Assembly: GCF_004752005.1 (NCBI RefSeq)
Contig: NZ_CP038493.1
Coordinates: 1,884,302 to 1,948,301 of the forward strand
DNA from: Thalassotalea sp. HSM 43
GTDB taxonomy: Bacteria; Pseudomonadota; Gammaproteobacteria; Enterobacterales; Alteromonadaceae
DNA length: 64,000 nt
Direction of reading: 5' to 3'
In this document: positions 36,901 to 46,363 of the stretch, piece after piece
Position numbering within the stretch: the first letter of the stretch is position 1
Layout of the letters: each line of letters begins with the position of its first letter
The notes under the pieces: generated by a model
Database searches by the model: none
What the model was told of the DNA's origin: nothing
What the model saw: the letters and a program-made list of their open reading frames with translations, nothing else
Made by a program: the position numbers and the translations under genes

Positions 36901-36909
36901 ATTACGGTT

Positions 36910-38187
36910 TTATTTAGATAAATTTCCACCAATCGATTCGACAAACTCTGGCAGCAAGCGGCATTGCTCGGTCGCTAAATTTTCCACCATTTTTAACAAT
37001 ACTTTACTGGCGAACTCTTTGCTTGGTTTGGGACCACGGTCGGCTAAATACGTGGTAATTACCGAAAACCCTTGTGGGTGATGACACTGCCAAGGCTGCG
37101 TTGCACGGGCAAACTTTTTCGTAGTCCACCAACTCCAGCCAACCATGTCACGTTCCATCATGCTGGTAAATTTACGGTTGAATGCAAGCCAATCTTGCCA
37201 CGCCAATTTATTCCAGTTTTCACCGCCTTCACCAAACCACACAGGATGACCTTCGGCGATAACCTCTTTTACCGAGGTAGGCAGTTGTTCGATTGACGTT
37301 GGCGCAGGATAGGCATGAAAGGCGTAAACGGTATTATCATCCCAAGCAGGCAATAAATCTTTCATATTTTGCGCCCAAAACCCCCCTTCTAAAAACAGGA
37401 TTTTTTTGCCCTGATCAATGTTGCGCAACGCTTTTGATATTTGCATATATAACTTACGCAACGGCATATTGTCATGCTGCTCAAATTTATCACCACCAAG
37501 CTCTTCTGTGCCGGGCAACATAGGCTCATTTAGAACATCGTAACCTATCATCCAAGGGTTATCTTTATAACGACGGGCAAGGGTTTCCCACAACGCGATG
37601 GTTTGCGGCCAATAAACCTCAGGCTCATGCCATAATCGAGCGACTCCATCTGAATCAGCAATATTATGCGCGCTTTGTCCGCCAGGCGCGGCATGCATAT
37701 CTAAGATCACGTACAACTGGTATTTACTGGCCCAAGCGACAACATTATCCAGCAGTGCTAAGCCTGAAGGGTCAAAGTAATAGGGTGCTGATTTACCTTG
37801 TTTATCGCGAGGCATGATTCTGTCAGCATTAAATGGCACCCGCAGCGAATTAAATCCCCAACTGGCAATGGCTTTAATATCATCTTCGCTGACATAATTG
37901 GCTTCATACAGGGTAAAGAATTTATCGGCGGTTGCTTGATCGGTCAACTCAACAACGGCATTGCGAATGCGTCGTGGCGAATCGTAGGGTTTGGGTAAGC
38001 CAAGCATGTAGCCTTCGGGCATCAGCCAACCGCCCAGACCAAAGCCAGTCAACACCACGGCTTCGCCTTTGCTGTTCACCAGCTTATTTTGCTCGACTTT
38101 AAGGTGCGATTTAGGGGTGTCTTGTGCGCTTGCCAGATCTGCAAAAAAACACAGTAGACTAAAAACTGACAGCTTAAGAAATTTCAT
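36910..38187 (-). CDS. Glycoside hydrolase family 5 protein, secreted
   Basis: 425 residues from the ATG at 38187 (GAGG just upstream). Signal peptide MKFLKLSVFSLLCFFADLASA. The (beta/alpha)8 barrel markers include GFNSLRVPFNADRI, VILDMHAAPGGQS, DVLNEPMLPG (acid/base Glu) and WFGEGGENWN (nucleophile Glu). GH5 enzymes cleave beta-glucans, mannans and related chains. The exact specificity cannot be read, and no other beta-glucan genes are nearby. Confidence 0.9.
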   Translation of the reverse strand: MKFLKLSVFSLLCFFADLASAQDTPKSHLKVEQNKLVNSKGEAVVLTGFGLGGWLMPEGYMLGLPKPYDSPRRIRNAVVELTDQATADKFFTLYEANYVSEDDIKAIASWGFNSLRVPFNADRIMPRDKQGKSAPYYFDPSGLALLDNVVAWASKYQLYVILDMHAAPGGQSAHNIADSDGVARLWHEPEVYWPQTIALWETLARRYKDNPWMIGYDVLNEPMLPGTEELGGDKFEQHDNMPLRKLYMQISKALRNIDQGKKILFLEGGFWAQNMKDLLPAWDDNTVYAFHAYPAPTSIEQLPTSVKEVIAEGHPVWFGEGGENWNKLAWQDWLAFNRKFTSMMERDMVGWSWWTTKKFARATQPWQCHHPQGFSVITTYLADRGPKPSKEFASKVLLKMVENLATEQCRLLPEFVESIGGNLSK

Positions 38188-38280
38188 GGCTTGCCTCGGC
38201 ATACAATCAGTAGATATTTACATCTCATCAGCCCATCCGGCACCACCGAACATATGAGAACGCTGTTATATTATTGTTGG

Positions 38281-38475
38281 TTATAGTTCTTTTTTCATTA
38301 CGCCAGCAAACTCAAAGCCGCCTTCTAACTCTCTAAAATCGACATTGACCAACTGCCAGCCTTCGGCACCTAACGAATTCAAATACGCTTCAATATCTTC
38401 ACGTTGCCGACCTTTAAACAGGCCTGCGCTATCCACATCGCGTGTATCAATGATTTTGTACTGGTAACTTTTCAT
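38281..38475 (-). CDS. DUF4177 protein
   Basis: 64 residues from the ATG at 38475, which has GGGGA upstream. YQYKIIDTRD, then LNSLGAEGWQLVNVDF and a final GFEFAGVMKKEL match the small DUF4177 fold. Function unknown. Confidence 0.8.
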   Translation of the reverse strand: MKSYQYKIIDTRDVDSAGLFKGRQREDIEAYLNSLGAEGWQLVNVDFRELEGGFEFAGVMKKEL

Positions 38476-38522
38476 GATTTTCCCCACCATGTTTTAATGT
38501 CTTTATATTGGCTCAGCATCCA

Positions 38523-39047
38523 TTATTTTGCACAATTAAGGCGATCATAAAAACACTTTTTGTGCATTTGATAGGCCTCTTTATCGTTGGGATATTTGGC
38601 CGCTAAGCTACGTTTGAGCTGATTTAGTTCAGCAATTAATGCGCTATTGCCTCGCATCACCTTAACAAAGTGTAAGTGTTTATCAATTTGCTCATCTCCC
38701 GCCTGATAGATATGCAAATGCGTTTTGCGTTGCTGTTTGCCTTGTTGCTTACCCTGCTGATTACTTTGCGACGCAGCTTGTGGCTTAGAAAAGTATTGCC
38801 GACCAGCGATACCGTACTCACCTTTGTAAACGTAACCTAGGTCAATCAGCTGTTGCTTTGACGGTGCCACAGAAGACATATCGTCAACTACTGCGAGTAC
38901 ATCGATGCAGTCCTTGGCATATAAGCCTTTGATTGCGGTCGAGCCAATATGAAACACCTCGATTGCGCCACAAAAGGCTGACAAAATCGCCTGTTTTTCC
39001 CTTTCAAAGTCTGCCTGCCATAGCCTATTGTGAGGGAATAAATACAT
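38523..39047 (-). CDS. GrpB-family protein (UPF0157, nucleotidyltransferase-like)
   Basis: 174 residues. FHIGSTAIKGLYAKDCIDVLAVV is the GrpB signature, related to nucleotidyltransferase GS...D-x-D-like sites, and THLHIYQAGDEQIDKHLHFVKVMR follows. A Gln/Lys-rich insert (about 16 residues with repeated QQGK) lies before THLHI and is absent from the truncated copy at 33399. Function in bacteria is not established. It lies 2 bp downstream of the alpha/beta hydrolase gene. Confidence 0.87.
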   Translation of the reverse strand: MYLFPHNRLWQADFEREKQAILSAFCGAIEVFHIGSTAIKGLYAKDCIDVLAVVDDMSSVAPSKQQLIDLGYVYKGEYGIAGRQYFSKPQAASQSNQQGKQQGKQQRKTHLHIYQAGDEQIDKHLHFVKVMRGNSALIAELNQLKRSLAAKYPNDKEAYQMHKKCFYDRLNCAK

Positions 39048-39049
39048 GG

Positions 39050-39727
39050 TTAGCCTTTATTGTGCGTGGTATCGCTGGCTTTAATCCAGCGCTTTACCGG
39101 TTGCAGCCACTCATCTCTAGGCAGATAAAACGCGCCATGTGACTTGCCAGTGCTAATTGAGATCTCGGTAAATGACCTGACTTGATCACTGCGTTGCACT
39201 AAAAAATCACAGGAGCCGACTTGATCTGAGGTTTCAAAAATCGAAAATACCGCCCCATACACTTGAACATCGGCATTGTTCTTTATTAATCCTGCGCAAC
39301 CGGCAAGAATGATGGTATTTACCTTATCTGACCTTAGCTCGTTTGCGGTAAGAATCGAAATGGCACCGCCACGAGAAAAGCCCAACAGCGTAATGTTGCT
39401 CGCATCAACGCCCGCAGTAATTAACTTATTCACATCTTGTGCTAACAGCTTTGCATGCTCTAATGGATCGGTATTCGCGGCTCGATGGTAAGCGATAAGG
39501 TGATAATCATCATCCTTAAGCTGTTGCTTTATACGCGGGAAATCATACACCCCCCATTCCTTATGCTGTGGTGTTGGGTTTTCCCCTTCAACAATATAGC
39601 CATGAGAATAGAATACATATTTATCTTCAGCATCTATTGTTTGTGGAAAGGTATCATAGACCTGTCCAGCATGAACCAGACCGCTTATTGATAATAACAA
39701 TAGGGCTAACAATTGTTTGCGATACAT
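39050..39727 (-). CDS. Secreted alpha/beta hydrolase
   Basis: 225 residues with signal peptide MYRKQLLALLLLSISGLVHA. The nucleophile elbow is GFSRGGA, the catalytic His is probably in STGKSHGAFYLP, and the Asp lies near EIFETSDQVGSC. An esterase- or lipase-like enzyme of unknown substrate acting in the periplasm. Tight spacing (2 bp) to the GrpB gene indicates co-transcription. Confidence 0.8.
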   Translation of the reverse strand: MYRKQLLALLLLSISGLVHAGQVYDTFPQTIDAEDKYVFYSHGYIVEGENPTPQHKEWGVYDFPRIKQQLKDDDYHLIAYHRAANTDPLEHAKLLAQDVNKLITAGVDASNITLLGFSRGGAISILTANELRSDKVNTIILAGCAGLIKNNADVQVYGAVFSIFETSDQVGSCDFLVQRSDQVRSFTEISISTGKSHGAFYLPRDEWLQPVKRWIKASDTTHNKG

Positions 39728-39751
39728 AATATTCCTATAAATACCAACTGG

Positions 39752-40255
39752 TTAGATAGAGGCCGTCTCTGCCGCCAAGTCATCTTCCTGTTTAACAATA
39801 TCTTTAAAATTAATACTGGCAAGGTCCAATGTTGCTTGGCCTTGATGAACAGTAACGTCTCTAGCACCCGCACCGAGCGCCATTTCTTTAAACGCTCTAA
39901 TTTCAATCATCGTTAGGCCACCGTCAGTTTTTTCCATTGGATGAATGATGATGGCCGGCGCTGGCGAAATAAATTTATTACCAACCAGCTGTTTAACGAT
40001 TTCTTGTAGCAGGCGTTCACCAACAAAAAAATTACTCAACAGTGCACGTGGGTGAGAAAAAGGGTTTAACGGATTAGCATAGGCAGCATTGCCAATAGCG
40101 GTAACATTCTTCTCACCATTTTTTCCGGTTTCGACTTGCAGCAACGGTTTTTCATCAAATATCTTATTGGTTTGTATATCAACAACCCGGATGCGATTTT
40201 GCCAAATCTGTACATACAATGTAGAACCAAACTTATTGATAATACTGCGAATCAT
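39752..40255 (-). CDS. Half-length MreB-like actin-fold protein
   Basis: 167 residues against about 345 for MreB. The order of segments follows the N-terminal half of MreB: a short start (FGSTLYVQIWQNRIRVVD), an AIGNAAY element, PFSHPRALLSNFFVGERLLQEIVKQL, APAIIIHPME, and IRAFKEMALGAGARDVTVHQGQATLDL. The phosphate-1 loop (DLGTANT in MreB) is degraded, and subdomains IIA/IIB are absent. It may be a specialised partner of MreB or a relic. The frame is clean, so it is not called a pseudogene. Confidence 0.65.
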   Translation of the reverse strand: MIRSIINKFGSTLYVQIWQNRIRVVDIQTNKIFDEKPLLQVETGKNGEKNVTAIGNAAYANPLNPFSHPRALLSNFFVGERLLQEIVKQLVGNKFISPAPAIIIHPMEKTDGGLTMIEIRAFKEMALGAGARDVTVHQGQATLDLASINFKDIVKQEDDLAAETASI

Positions 40256-40300
40256 TTAGTTGTTTCCCTAAAAATGAATGCCTAATAACAAGGCTGTATA

Positions 40301-41485
40301 TTATTGTGCTCGTGCCAATCGTAACTTGTATCCCTGAATCTCAGGAGAATCTGGATCGAGCAATTCAAGAGCATCTATCATGCCTGCAATCCCAGCTTTA
40401 TTGGGGGCATTAAAAAAGACGATTAAGCCATCACCGCTGTCGGGGTAATAATAGGTCAGCGATACAATGCTCCAATTGGTGCCTCGATGACCAATCGTGT
40501 TACCGTTGGGCAAATGCGCCATGCTCCAACCTAAGCCATAACCAAGTTGGCTAGGGCATGCCGATGCAGGGGCGTCACCACAGATAATTTCACTTTGTTT
40601 AAACTGAATACCTTGCATGGTATTGCGATCTTGTTTAAGCGCTGCCGATAAGCCTTCGCCTTGCATCGACGAAATTAAAAAACGGGCATAGTCGGCGACC
40701 GTAATCACCAAATTTGCCGCCGCCGAATAGCTGCCTTCTTTACTGCAATACCCAGCAGGGTGACAGTAAAAGCCATAAAACTTGCCGTCTTTGTCGAGCG
40801 GTTTAGCGATATTCGCAAAGTTGTTTTTATCCACCACAATGGCAGCGCTAGACATCGACAAAGGCTCGAAGATGGTTGATTGCACCAGCTTTGGAAACGG
40901 TACACCAAGCTTGTTTTCAGCGTACTTTGCCAAGTACTCATAGCCTTCGCCGGAATAATTAAAGCTGTTGCCGGGAGCATCAATAAAACGCAGTTTGCCG
41001 TCATCAGCAAAATAACGCCAATTCATAAAGCCGCCAGTATGAGACAACAACATTCTTGCGGTAAGTTGGTGCACTCTGGGGTCACCGTTAAGATCAGGGT
41101 CAAGCCAATACGGTGCCACCGGTTCATCTAACGATAACTTACCTTGTGCGACTAGCCTAAGAATGGTTTCAGCCGTTATGGTCTTTGTTAATGAGGCGAT
41201 GTTAAATAAGGTGTTCGCCGTTGCAGGCACACCAGAAGATTGTTGGCCAAATTGATTTTGCCAAATGACTTTTTGTTGTTTAATGACCGCAACACCAGCG
41301 GTATTAATGTTGTGCTTTGCAACCAGCTCAGCAAACGCCGCATTTAATTTAGCTGCGCGAGCCGCAGAAATATCTTCGATATCATCGTGCTGTGCGTGTA
41401 CTGCATTGCTCAACAACGCCAGAAAGCACACTATAACAACCTGAAATGAAGAAGTTTTTAACATCATATCCTGTAATTTCTGCAA
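40301..41485 (-). CDS. Serine hydrolase, class C beta-lactamase fold
   Basis: 394 residues with a signal peptide beginning near residue 9. The S-x-x-K motif is SLTK, the tyrosine motif lies in FNYSGEGYEYL, and HRGTN stands in the K-T-G position. This is the broad penicillin-binding/esterase family, not a typical AmpC. It could be an esterase or D-amino-peptidase. The alternative starts ATG-ATG at codons 7-8 are equally plausible. Confidence 0.86.
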   Translation of the reverse strand: MQKLQDMMLKTSSFQVVIVCFLALLSNAVHAQHDDIEDISAARAAKLNAAFAELVAKHNINTAGVAVIKQQKVIWQNQFGQQSSGVPATANTLFNIASLTKTITAETILRLVAQGKLSLDEPVAPYWLDPDLNGDPRVHQLTARMLLSHTGGFMNWRYFADDGKLRFIDAPGNSFNYSGEGYEYLAKYAENKLGVPFPKLVQSTIFEPLSMSSAAIVVDKNNFANIAKPLDKDGKFYGFYCHPAGYCSKEGSYSAAANLVITVADYARFLISSMQGEGLSAALKQDRNTMQGIQFKQSEIICGDAPASACPSQLGYGLGWSMAHLPNGNTIGHRGTNWSIVSLTYYYPDSGDGLIVFFNAPNKAGIAGMIDALELLDPDSPEIQGYKLRLARAQ

Positions 41486-41535
41486 ACAAATTGATGACGC
41501 TGAATCAACGTCGGCTAAGCGTAATGATCCGCTCG

Positions 41536-41943
41536 TTAGTTGCGACCCGGTTCAAATGCATCATACCTTGGTAACTCAGCATCGAGATCTTCCCAGTTCG
41601 CTTTTGATGAAACAAAGTTATGAGATATTGGCCGTTCGCTAATATCAGAGTCTAAAATGCCCAACCGAATTCGGTAACGACTTGGATCTTGCTCATTTGA
41701 ACTGTAAACCGGCGAACCGCAGCATCGACAAAAATGTCGGTTGCGTCCAGGTTTAAACGAAAAGGTCGATAAGTTATTTGCCCCAACGGTGATTTTAAAC
41801 TCGCTGGCATTGACAAAGCCATTGGTGGCAAACGCGGTTCCGCTATTTTTGCGGCACAAAGAGCAGTGGCAATGAATGATATCGCTAATGTCACCGCTAA
41901 CTGCAATTTGTACGGCACCACATAAGCATTTTCCAAGGTACAT
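41536..41943 (-). CDS. GFA-family zinc protein
   Basis: 135 residues. Zinc ligands are visible as CLCG, CHCSLC and CRCCG, the glutathione-dependent formaldehyde-activating enzyme (GFA/CENP-V) pattern. Most members lack proven formaldehyde activity. A second, diverged GFA gene lies at 46364. Confidence 0.9.
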   Translation of the reverse strand: MYLGKCLCGAVQIAVSGDISDIIHCHCSLCRKNSGTAFATNGFVNASEFKITVGANNLSTFSFKPGRNRHFCRCCGSPVYSSNEQDPSRYRIRLGILDSDISERPISHNFVSSKANWEDLDAELPRYDAFEPGRN

Positions 41944-41996
41944 TTCGAGATTACTCCTGCTCTTTAATACACCAATAACCTATGCACAGAGAGTTA

Positions 41997-42209
41997 TTAT
42001 TGATCATCGTTGTTGTTTTTGCTGGTTTGTCCGTCGTTATGGTCGTTATGCTTGGCTTTATTTGCTAGACCAAAGGCGACACCGACTGCGGCACCAATCA
42101 CTAACCCATAACCTGGCTCACCAAACAAAGGCTCGCCAAAGACAATACCAATACCAGCCCCCATGGCGATGGACAACCCCATTTGATTATTACTTTTTGG
42201 CTTGCTCAT
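41997..42209 (-). CDS. Small glycine-rich membrane protein
   Basis: 70 residues. Two glycine-zipper-like hydrophobic stretches (MGLSIAMGAGIGIVFGE and GLVIGAAVGVAFGLANK) flank a short EPLFGEPGYG loop, and the tail is an Asn/Asp-rich hydrophilic stretch. Not matched to a named family. Possibly inserted in the inner membrane. Confidence 0.6.
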   Translation of the reverse strand: MSKPKSNNQMGLSIAMGAGIGIVFGEPLFGEPGYGLVIGAAVGVAFGLANKAKHNDHNDGQTSKNNNDDQ

Positions 42210-42232
42210 ATATTGCTTATATCGTGGTCATA

Positions 42233-42442
42233 TTAAGATTGATACCAAACGCTGATCACTAAAGTCGATGGAAACCAAGAACCACCGCTTTGCGACTGAC
42301 TGATTTTGGTGATTTTAATATCCGGCTTTGATGCGAGCCAAAGATTGACCTCCGCTTCTAAGCCATCATCCGTCGCTGACTCACTGCTTGGCCAAAAGCC
42401 GCGTTTGGGTTTTAATAATTTAGTAAATATTTTCACTTCCAT
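42233..42442 (-). CDS. Small protein of unknown function
   Basis: 69 residues with no membrane segment. A core such as EAEVNLWLASKPDIKITKISQSQSGGSWFPSTLVISVWYQ suggests a beta-rich fold like small DUF proteins with a C-terminal W-Y-Q strand. Family not identified. The RBS region is weak. Confidence 0.5.
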   Translation of the reverse strand: MEVKIFTKLLKPKRGFWPSSESATDDGLEAEVNLWLASKPDIKITKISQSQSGGSWFPSTLVISVWYQS

Positions 42443-42785
42443 CTGCGATCAAACTCCGTGTTTAATAAAATAATGTGATTAACCGCGTGCCCGCTTAGCG
42501 GCACGTCGCACAATAAGGGCATGGATAAACGCCCAAATCATGGTTTCATATTGACACTTATTACTTCCCCTTCAATAACCACACTGGCCAAAAGCAGGTA
42601 ACAAGGTTTTTGTATGTTTAACAACAATCAAATCCAAATAAGCTAAAATAACGCTCGGTTATTGCACTTGCGACGAATTAATATGTCGAACAAGCTGTCT
42701 TAAACAATAACGTTTTTGTATTCAAAGCCTAGCAAAAACAGATATTTATATCATCCATTAGACATATTCTGTTACCGATTTGTGG
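42443..42785. other. Gene-poor interval
   Basis: No convincing gene is seen. A 20-codon minus-strand frame (42479-42541; starts MIWAFIHALIV and ends in a basic KRARG tail) is the only feature, and it is too short to call. No hairpin with a T-run was found. Confidence 0.4.
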
Positions 42786-44315
42786 CTACTTACCCTTGGC
42801 TGTCGCCGTAAACTTAACTGCACGCTGACCATACAACTGAAAAGACTGATAATCATCCGCCGGCAAAAACGACAGCGTTACGCCAGTATTTACGTGGATA
42901 AAATCCAGTTGCTCGCCTGCGATAGGGGTCAGCATGTATTCATCACCATTGGGGAATATTAATGCGATTTGCTCGCTAGGTTGATCAAAACGAATGGCAA
43001 CATCAATTTGCTTATTCCATTTATAGTCACCCGCTAAGCTCGCCAGCAGGTCGCGGTTAACCGCTTTACGCTGCACCTCAATTTGAGCAAATGAATGCCA
43101 GTCGTATACTGCCGCCGCCGACAACAGTAATTCGTTGCCGAGCTGACCGCCGTTATCTGAATTAATCAAATACACAAGACCATTGCCACTGGTTAAATCT
43201 AGGGTCATGCCGGTGCGATAACCCGCATTACCACCATAATGTGTGATAGAAAGACCACCACCGGTTTTATCAATAATAAAGCCATAAACTGAACCATCAC
43301 GTTCGTCGTTTAACAACGACTCAATATCAGATTTAGCAAACAACTTACTGTTGCCTTGATACGCTTGGTAAATCTCAATCATAAACTTAGCCATATCAAC
43401 CGAGTTACTCCATAAGCCCGCCGCCGCTTGCTCAGGGTAATTATGCCAACCACCGTCGATAACCTGACCTGCTTGATTGTAGCCCTTGGCAACCTTGCTA
43501 GATTTTGCTGCAGGTAAAGGTTGGGTAAAATCAGATTGCTGCATGGCCACAGGTGCTAAAATCCAGCGTTGCATAATATCGGCAAACGGCTTATCGAAGA
43601 CATTTTGCAGTGCCAATTCAGCTAAGGTATAGGCACCACCGGAATAGGCCAATGTTTGGTTTGGCGCTGCGACAACCGCAATAGCAGGTGAATTAACCCC
43701 AGGGCTGCCTTTTAAAATGTCGCTGTCACTTGGTAGCGGCAGGTCTTGTACATAGCCCATGTAGCCACCGGGAGTTATGCCTGATGTATGGGCAAATATA
43801 TTGCGCAAGGTGACAGGGTTGTCTTCTGATTGCGCCCCTGATGGCAAGGTAAAGTCGGTTAAATAGTCTTGAATGTTGTTGTCTAAATTGATCTTCCCCG
43901 CAGCTTGCATGCGCACCGCGGCCATAACCGTTACCGGCTTAGACAATGACGCTGCTTGAAATAGACTTTGACAGTCTAGGGGCTGTTGAGTGCTAAATTG
44001 GCTATTTTGGTAGGTGTCAGCCCAATCAATTTTGCCTTGCTTGATCAACGCAAGCGATAACGCTGGGATTTTGTACTCCGACATTTTATCACCAATGGTG
44101 CGCAACGATTCCGTCTCAGCCAGAAATTTAACCTTGCTGCGCAGGCCGTTATCCAGCTGATGTTTACCAACTAAGGCTTGAGAATTCAGTTCGCAGCCGG
44201 CTTTGACTGGCGACTTACTGGTCTTGGGGTGTGGTTCTGGTTGCTCAGTTTGTTGCAATGCAACAGCTGAATTTACCCACATTATTGTTAACCCGGTAAC
44301 AACCCATTTGTTCAT
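42786..44315 (-). CDS. Serine hydrolase, class C beta-lactamase fold
   Basis: 509 residues with a signal peptide (MNKWVVTGLTIMWVNSAVA). S-x-x-K is SLSK in LFQAASLSKPV, the tyrosine motif is in LAYSGGAYTL, and the H-x-G-like element is ITHYGGNAGY. An extra C-terminal domain of about 110 residues follows, as in esterases of this family with a lipocalin-like tail. The substrate is unknown. It is longer than and distinct from the paralogue at 40301. Confidence 0.87.
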   Translation of the reverse strand: MNKWVVTGLTIMWVNSAVALQQTEQPEPHPKTSKSPVKAGCELNSQALVGKHQLDNGLRSKVKFLAETESLRTIGDKMSEYKIPALSLALIKQGKIDWADTYQNSQFSTQQPLDCQSLFQAASLSKPVTVMAAVRMQAAGKINLDNNIQDYLTDFTLPSGAQSEDNPVTLRNIFAHTSGITPGGYMGYVQDLPLPSDSDILKGSPGVNSPAIAVVAAPNQTLAYSGGAYTLAELALQNVFDKPFADIMQRWILAPVAMQQSDFTQPLPAAKSSKVAKGYNQAGQVIDGGWHNYPEQAAAGLWSNSVDMAKFMIEIYQAYQGNSKLFAKSDIESLLNDERDGSVYGFIIDKTGGGLSITHYGGNAGYRTGMTLDLTSGNGLVYLINSDNGGQLGNELLLSAAAVYDWHSFAQIEVQRKAVNRDLLASLAGDYKWNKQIDVAIRFDQPSEQIALIFPNGDEYMLTPIAGEQLDFIHVNTGVTLSFLPADDYQSFQLYGQRAVKFTATAKGK

Positions 44316-44371
44316 AACGGCTTCCTGTGCTTAATCTTTTTCTGCTGACTTGTCTGTTATACCGAATTCAA

Positions 44372-45232
44372 TCAGGGTTTGCCATAAATCCAATCCAGCC
44401 CTTGAATCAAAGTAGTCGGAAACGCTGTCGCATGTTTAGCGTCATCTATAACAACAAACTTGAGCGTGATTTGTTCACCTGATTGTGCGGTTATCTTTTT
44501 AACCAATTGTTCAGCACCCGCAACCATGTCATTTTTGTTGCCAAATTCAGGCCGCTCTAAGCTACCAACAGCAACATAAACCTTGATTGGCGACGATGGC
44601 TTAATCACCTTGGCCACTAAAATGTCATGGTTATTAAACCAAACAGACGGGCTGCCCAAAATATAACTGGCAAACATGTCAGGGTGCTTAAACAATAGAT
44701 ATGCGCCCAACAAGCCCCCTAACGAGTTGCCAACAAACGTGCGCCTTTGCGACTGTGTGCGATAATTTTTCTCAATATAAGGGATTACATTATCGCGAAT
44801 AAATAGTGCATGTTGCTCTGCATCACCGGTTTGCATTTTCCAATCAGAGGCTTTACTCGGGGTATAATCTCGAACCCTGCTAGTCGCGCCTTTAGAGCCT
44901 TTTGAATAAGAAACAGCAACAATAATGGCTTCTTCCATGCGACCAATATTCATTGGGTATCTAGTGGCACCAGAGGCAATTTGAAAACTGTACAATGCAT
45001 CGGTTAAATAGATCACCGGGTAGTGATTGTCGGTATTGGCGTGATACGAGCGCGGCAACTTAATAAACAATGGATACGTTCGCGAGGTTGTCTCATCGTG
45101 TAACTCGACAACGGTACTTCTTGGCACTTCAAATCTCGGCTCGCTGGCACTAGCACTAACACTTGCAAAGCTATTGGCAGTCAAGCCCAACCAGCAAAAC
45201 AACAAGCCAATGACACAAATAAGTGACTTCAA
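44372..45232 (-). CDS. Secreted esterase (esterase D/IroE-like alpha/beta hydrolase)
   Basis: 286 residues if translation starts at the TTG at 45232, which has AAGGA 7 nt upstream and opens a good signal peptide (KSLICVIGLLFCWLGLTANSFA). A longer ATG frame would extend 40 residues into the end of the acyltransferase gene and lacks family resemblance. The nucleophile elbow is GNSLGG in RRTFVGNSLGGLLGAYLL, and DAKHATAFP holds the catalytic His. Members hydrolyse esters including siderophore and cell-surface acyl groups. The acyltransferase gene is 31 bp upstream on the same strand, which may link them in adding and removing acyl groups. Confidence 0.82.
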   Translation of the reverse strand: MKSLICVIGLLFCWLGLTANSFASVSASASEPRFEVPRSTVVELHDETTSRTYPLFIKLPRSYHANTDNHYPVIYLTDALYSFQIASGATRYPMNIGRMEEAIIVAVSYSKGSKGATSRVRDYTPSKASDWKMQTGDAEQHALFIRDNVIPYIEKNYRTQSQRRTFVGNSLGGLLGAYLLFKHPDMFASYILGSPSVWFNNHDILVAKVIKPSSPIKVYVAVGSLERPEFGNKNDMVAGAEQLVKKITAQSGEQITLKFVVIDDAKHATAFPTTLIQGLDWIYGKP

Positions 45233-45263
45233 TGATGATTCCTTTATAGCGTTATCCTCGAGC

Positions 45264-46331
45264 TTACACAGAGGCAGCGGCTTTAGTCGCCGCTTTATTG
45301 GCGGCGCGCTTTGCCGGCAAGTTTCGTATCCAAGTGGCGACCGGTTTCTCAAAGTATCGATGCGACATAAAAGCCGCGAAAATACTGAGCAATAAAGACA
45401 GTAGTAATTTTAACTCAACCGCCAGCGCGTATTGATTAACATGCGCGATGATGGGCATATGCAATAAGTACAATGAATACGATATTTTGCCAATAAAGTC
45501 ACCAAATCGGTTGGCCAATAAAAGATTATTATTAGGCACCAAAAACACCAGACAAAAGAACACGCTACTCATCACCAATAACACTTCATAGCTTAGCCAC
45601 ATTTTACGTTTGGCATCGGTTGTCACCGGTGACAAGGCAGGGTACAACAGCGGTATTAAACACAGTGCCAAGATAAACCAATGGCTTTTCAGGTAATCGG
45701 GTACTTTTAACGAGTCATAATGCATCCCCATGATCACCCCAACAAAAAACAAGGGTAGGCTTCTAAGCACGTTGAATACATTGTAGGGCACACCATATAC
45801 ATCGCCATAAATACGGGGGAAGTTGGTTAAAAACAATAAAATCATCACCGCAATAATGGCCACATAAATATAGCCACGGCGACGTTTAGCAGCCAACCAA
45901 AACAGGAGAAAAACAAGATAAAATTGAATCTCTGGTGGGATAGACCAAAGTACGCTACCACCAAAGATAAACAACAAATGTGCTAATAAACTTTGTACAT
46001 CGGGTATGTTATAAAGCAGTGGATTATCGGTTTGGGTTAAAATGTAAGAGCTCACCACTATCACCAAATAAAGCGGTAGCACTCGGCCTGCTCGAGCTAA
46101 AAAATAAGCCTGTATATTGGCCTTGTTACAGTCTTTACCAAAATACAGATAAGACATCAAAAAGCCACTTAAGAGGAAAAACAGCATCACTCCGTATGCA
46201 CCAGAACCTCCACCTAAGATGCCACCTAGCCAATTAGTGATGTCACTAAAGTGGGTAAAAAAGACAATCAGTGCGGCGATCCCACGCAGTGAATTTAATT
46301 TTCTTATGTGCACGTGGTTCCCTTTGCTCAA
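45264..46331 (-). CDS. Acyltransferase 3 family membrane protein (OafA-like)
   Basis: 355 residues with about ten helices. The N-terminus has LRGIAALIVFFTHFSD with the conserved R-G and a candidate catalytic His, and the usual LFFLLSGFLMSYLYF. Members move acyl groups onto surface polysaccharides or lipids at the inner membrane. No polysaccharide biosynthesis cluster is nearby, so the target is unclear. Confidence 0.9.
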   Translation of the reverse strand: MSKGNHVHIRKLNSLRGIAALIVFFTHFSDITNWLGGILGGGSGAYGVMLFFLLSGFLMSYLYFGKDCNKANIQAYFLARAGRVLPLYLVIVVSSYILTQTDNPLLYNIPDVQSLLAHLLFIFGGSVLWSIPPEIQFYLVFLLFWLAAKRRRGYIYVAIIAVMILLFLTNFPRIYGDVYGVPYNVFNVLRSLPLFFVGVIMGMHYDSLKVPDYLKSHWFILALCLIPLLYPALSPVTTDAKRKMWLSYEVLLVMSSVFFCLVFLVPNNNLLLANRFGDFIGKISYSLYLLHMPIIAHVNQYALAVELKLLLSLLLSIFAAFMSHRYFEKPVATWIRNLPAKRAANKAATKAAASV

Positions 46332-46363
46332 ATGTAGGTGAGTTATATTTTTACTTGGTTTGA

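Noticed and set aside
40301-41485. AmpC beta-lactamase
   Set aside because: The protein has the serine-hydrolase motifs but lacks the usual AmpC context and exact K-T-G, so only the broad class C-fold family is called.
42479-42541. 20-codon minus-strand frame starting MIWAFIHALIV with a basic tail
   Set aside because: Could be a tiny membrane peptide but is too short, lacks a clear ribosome site and has no recognisable homology; noted only in the gene-poor interval.
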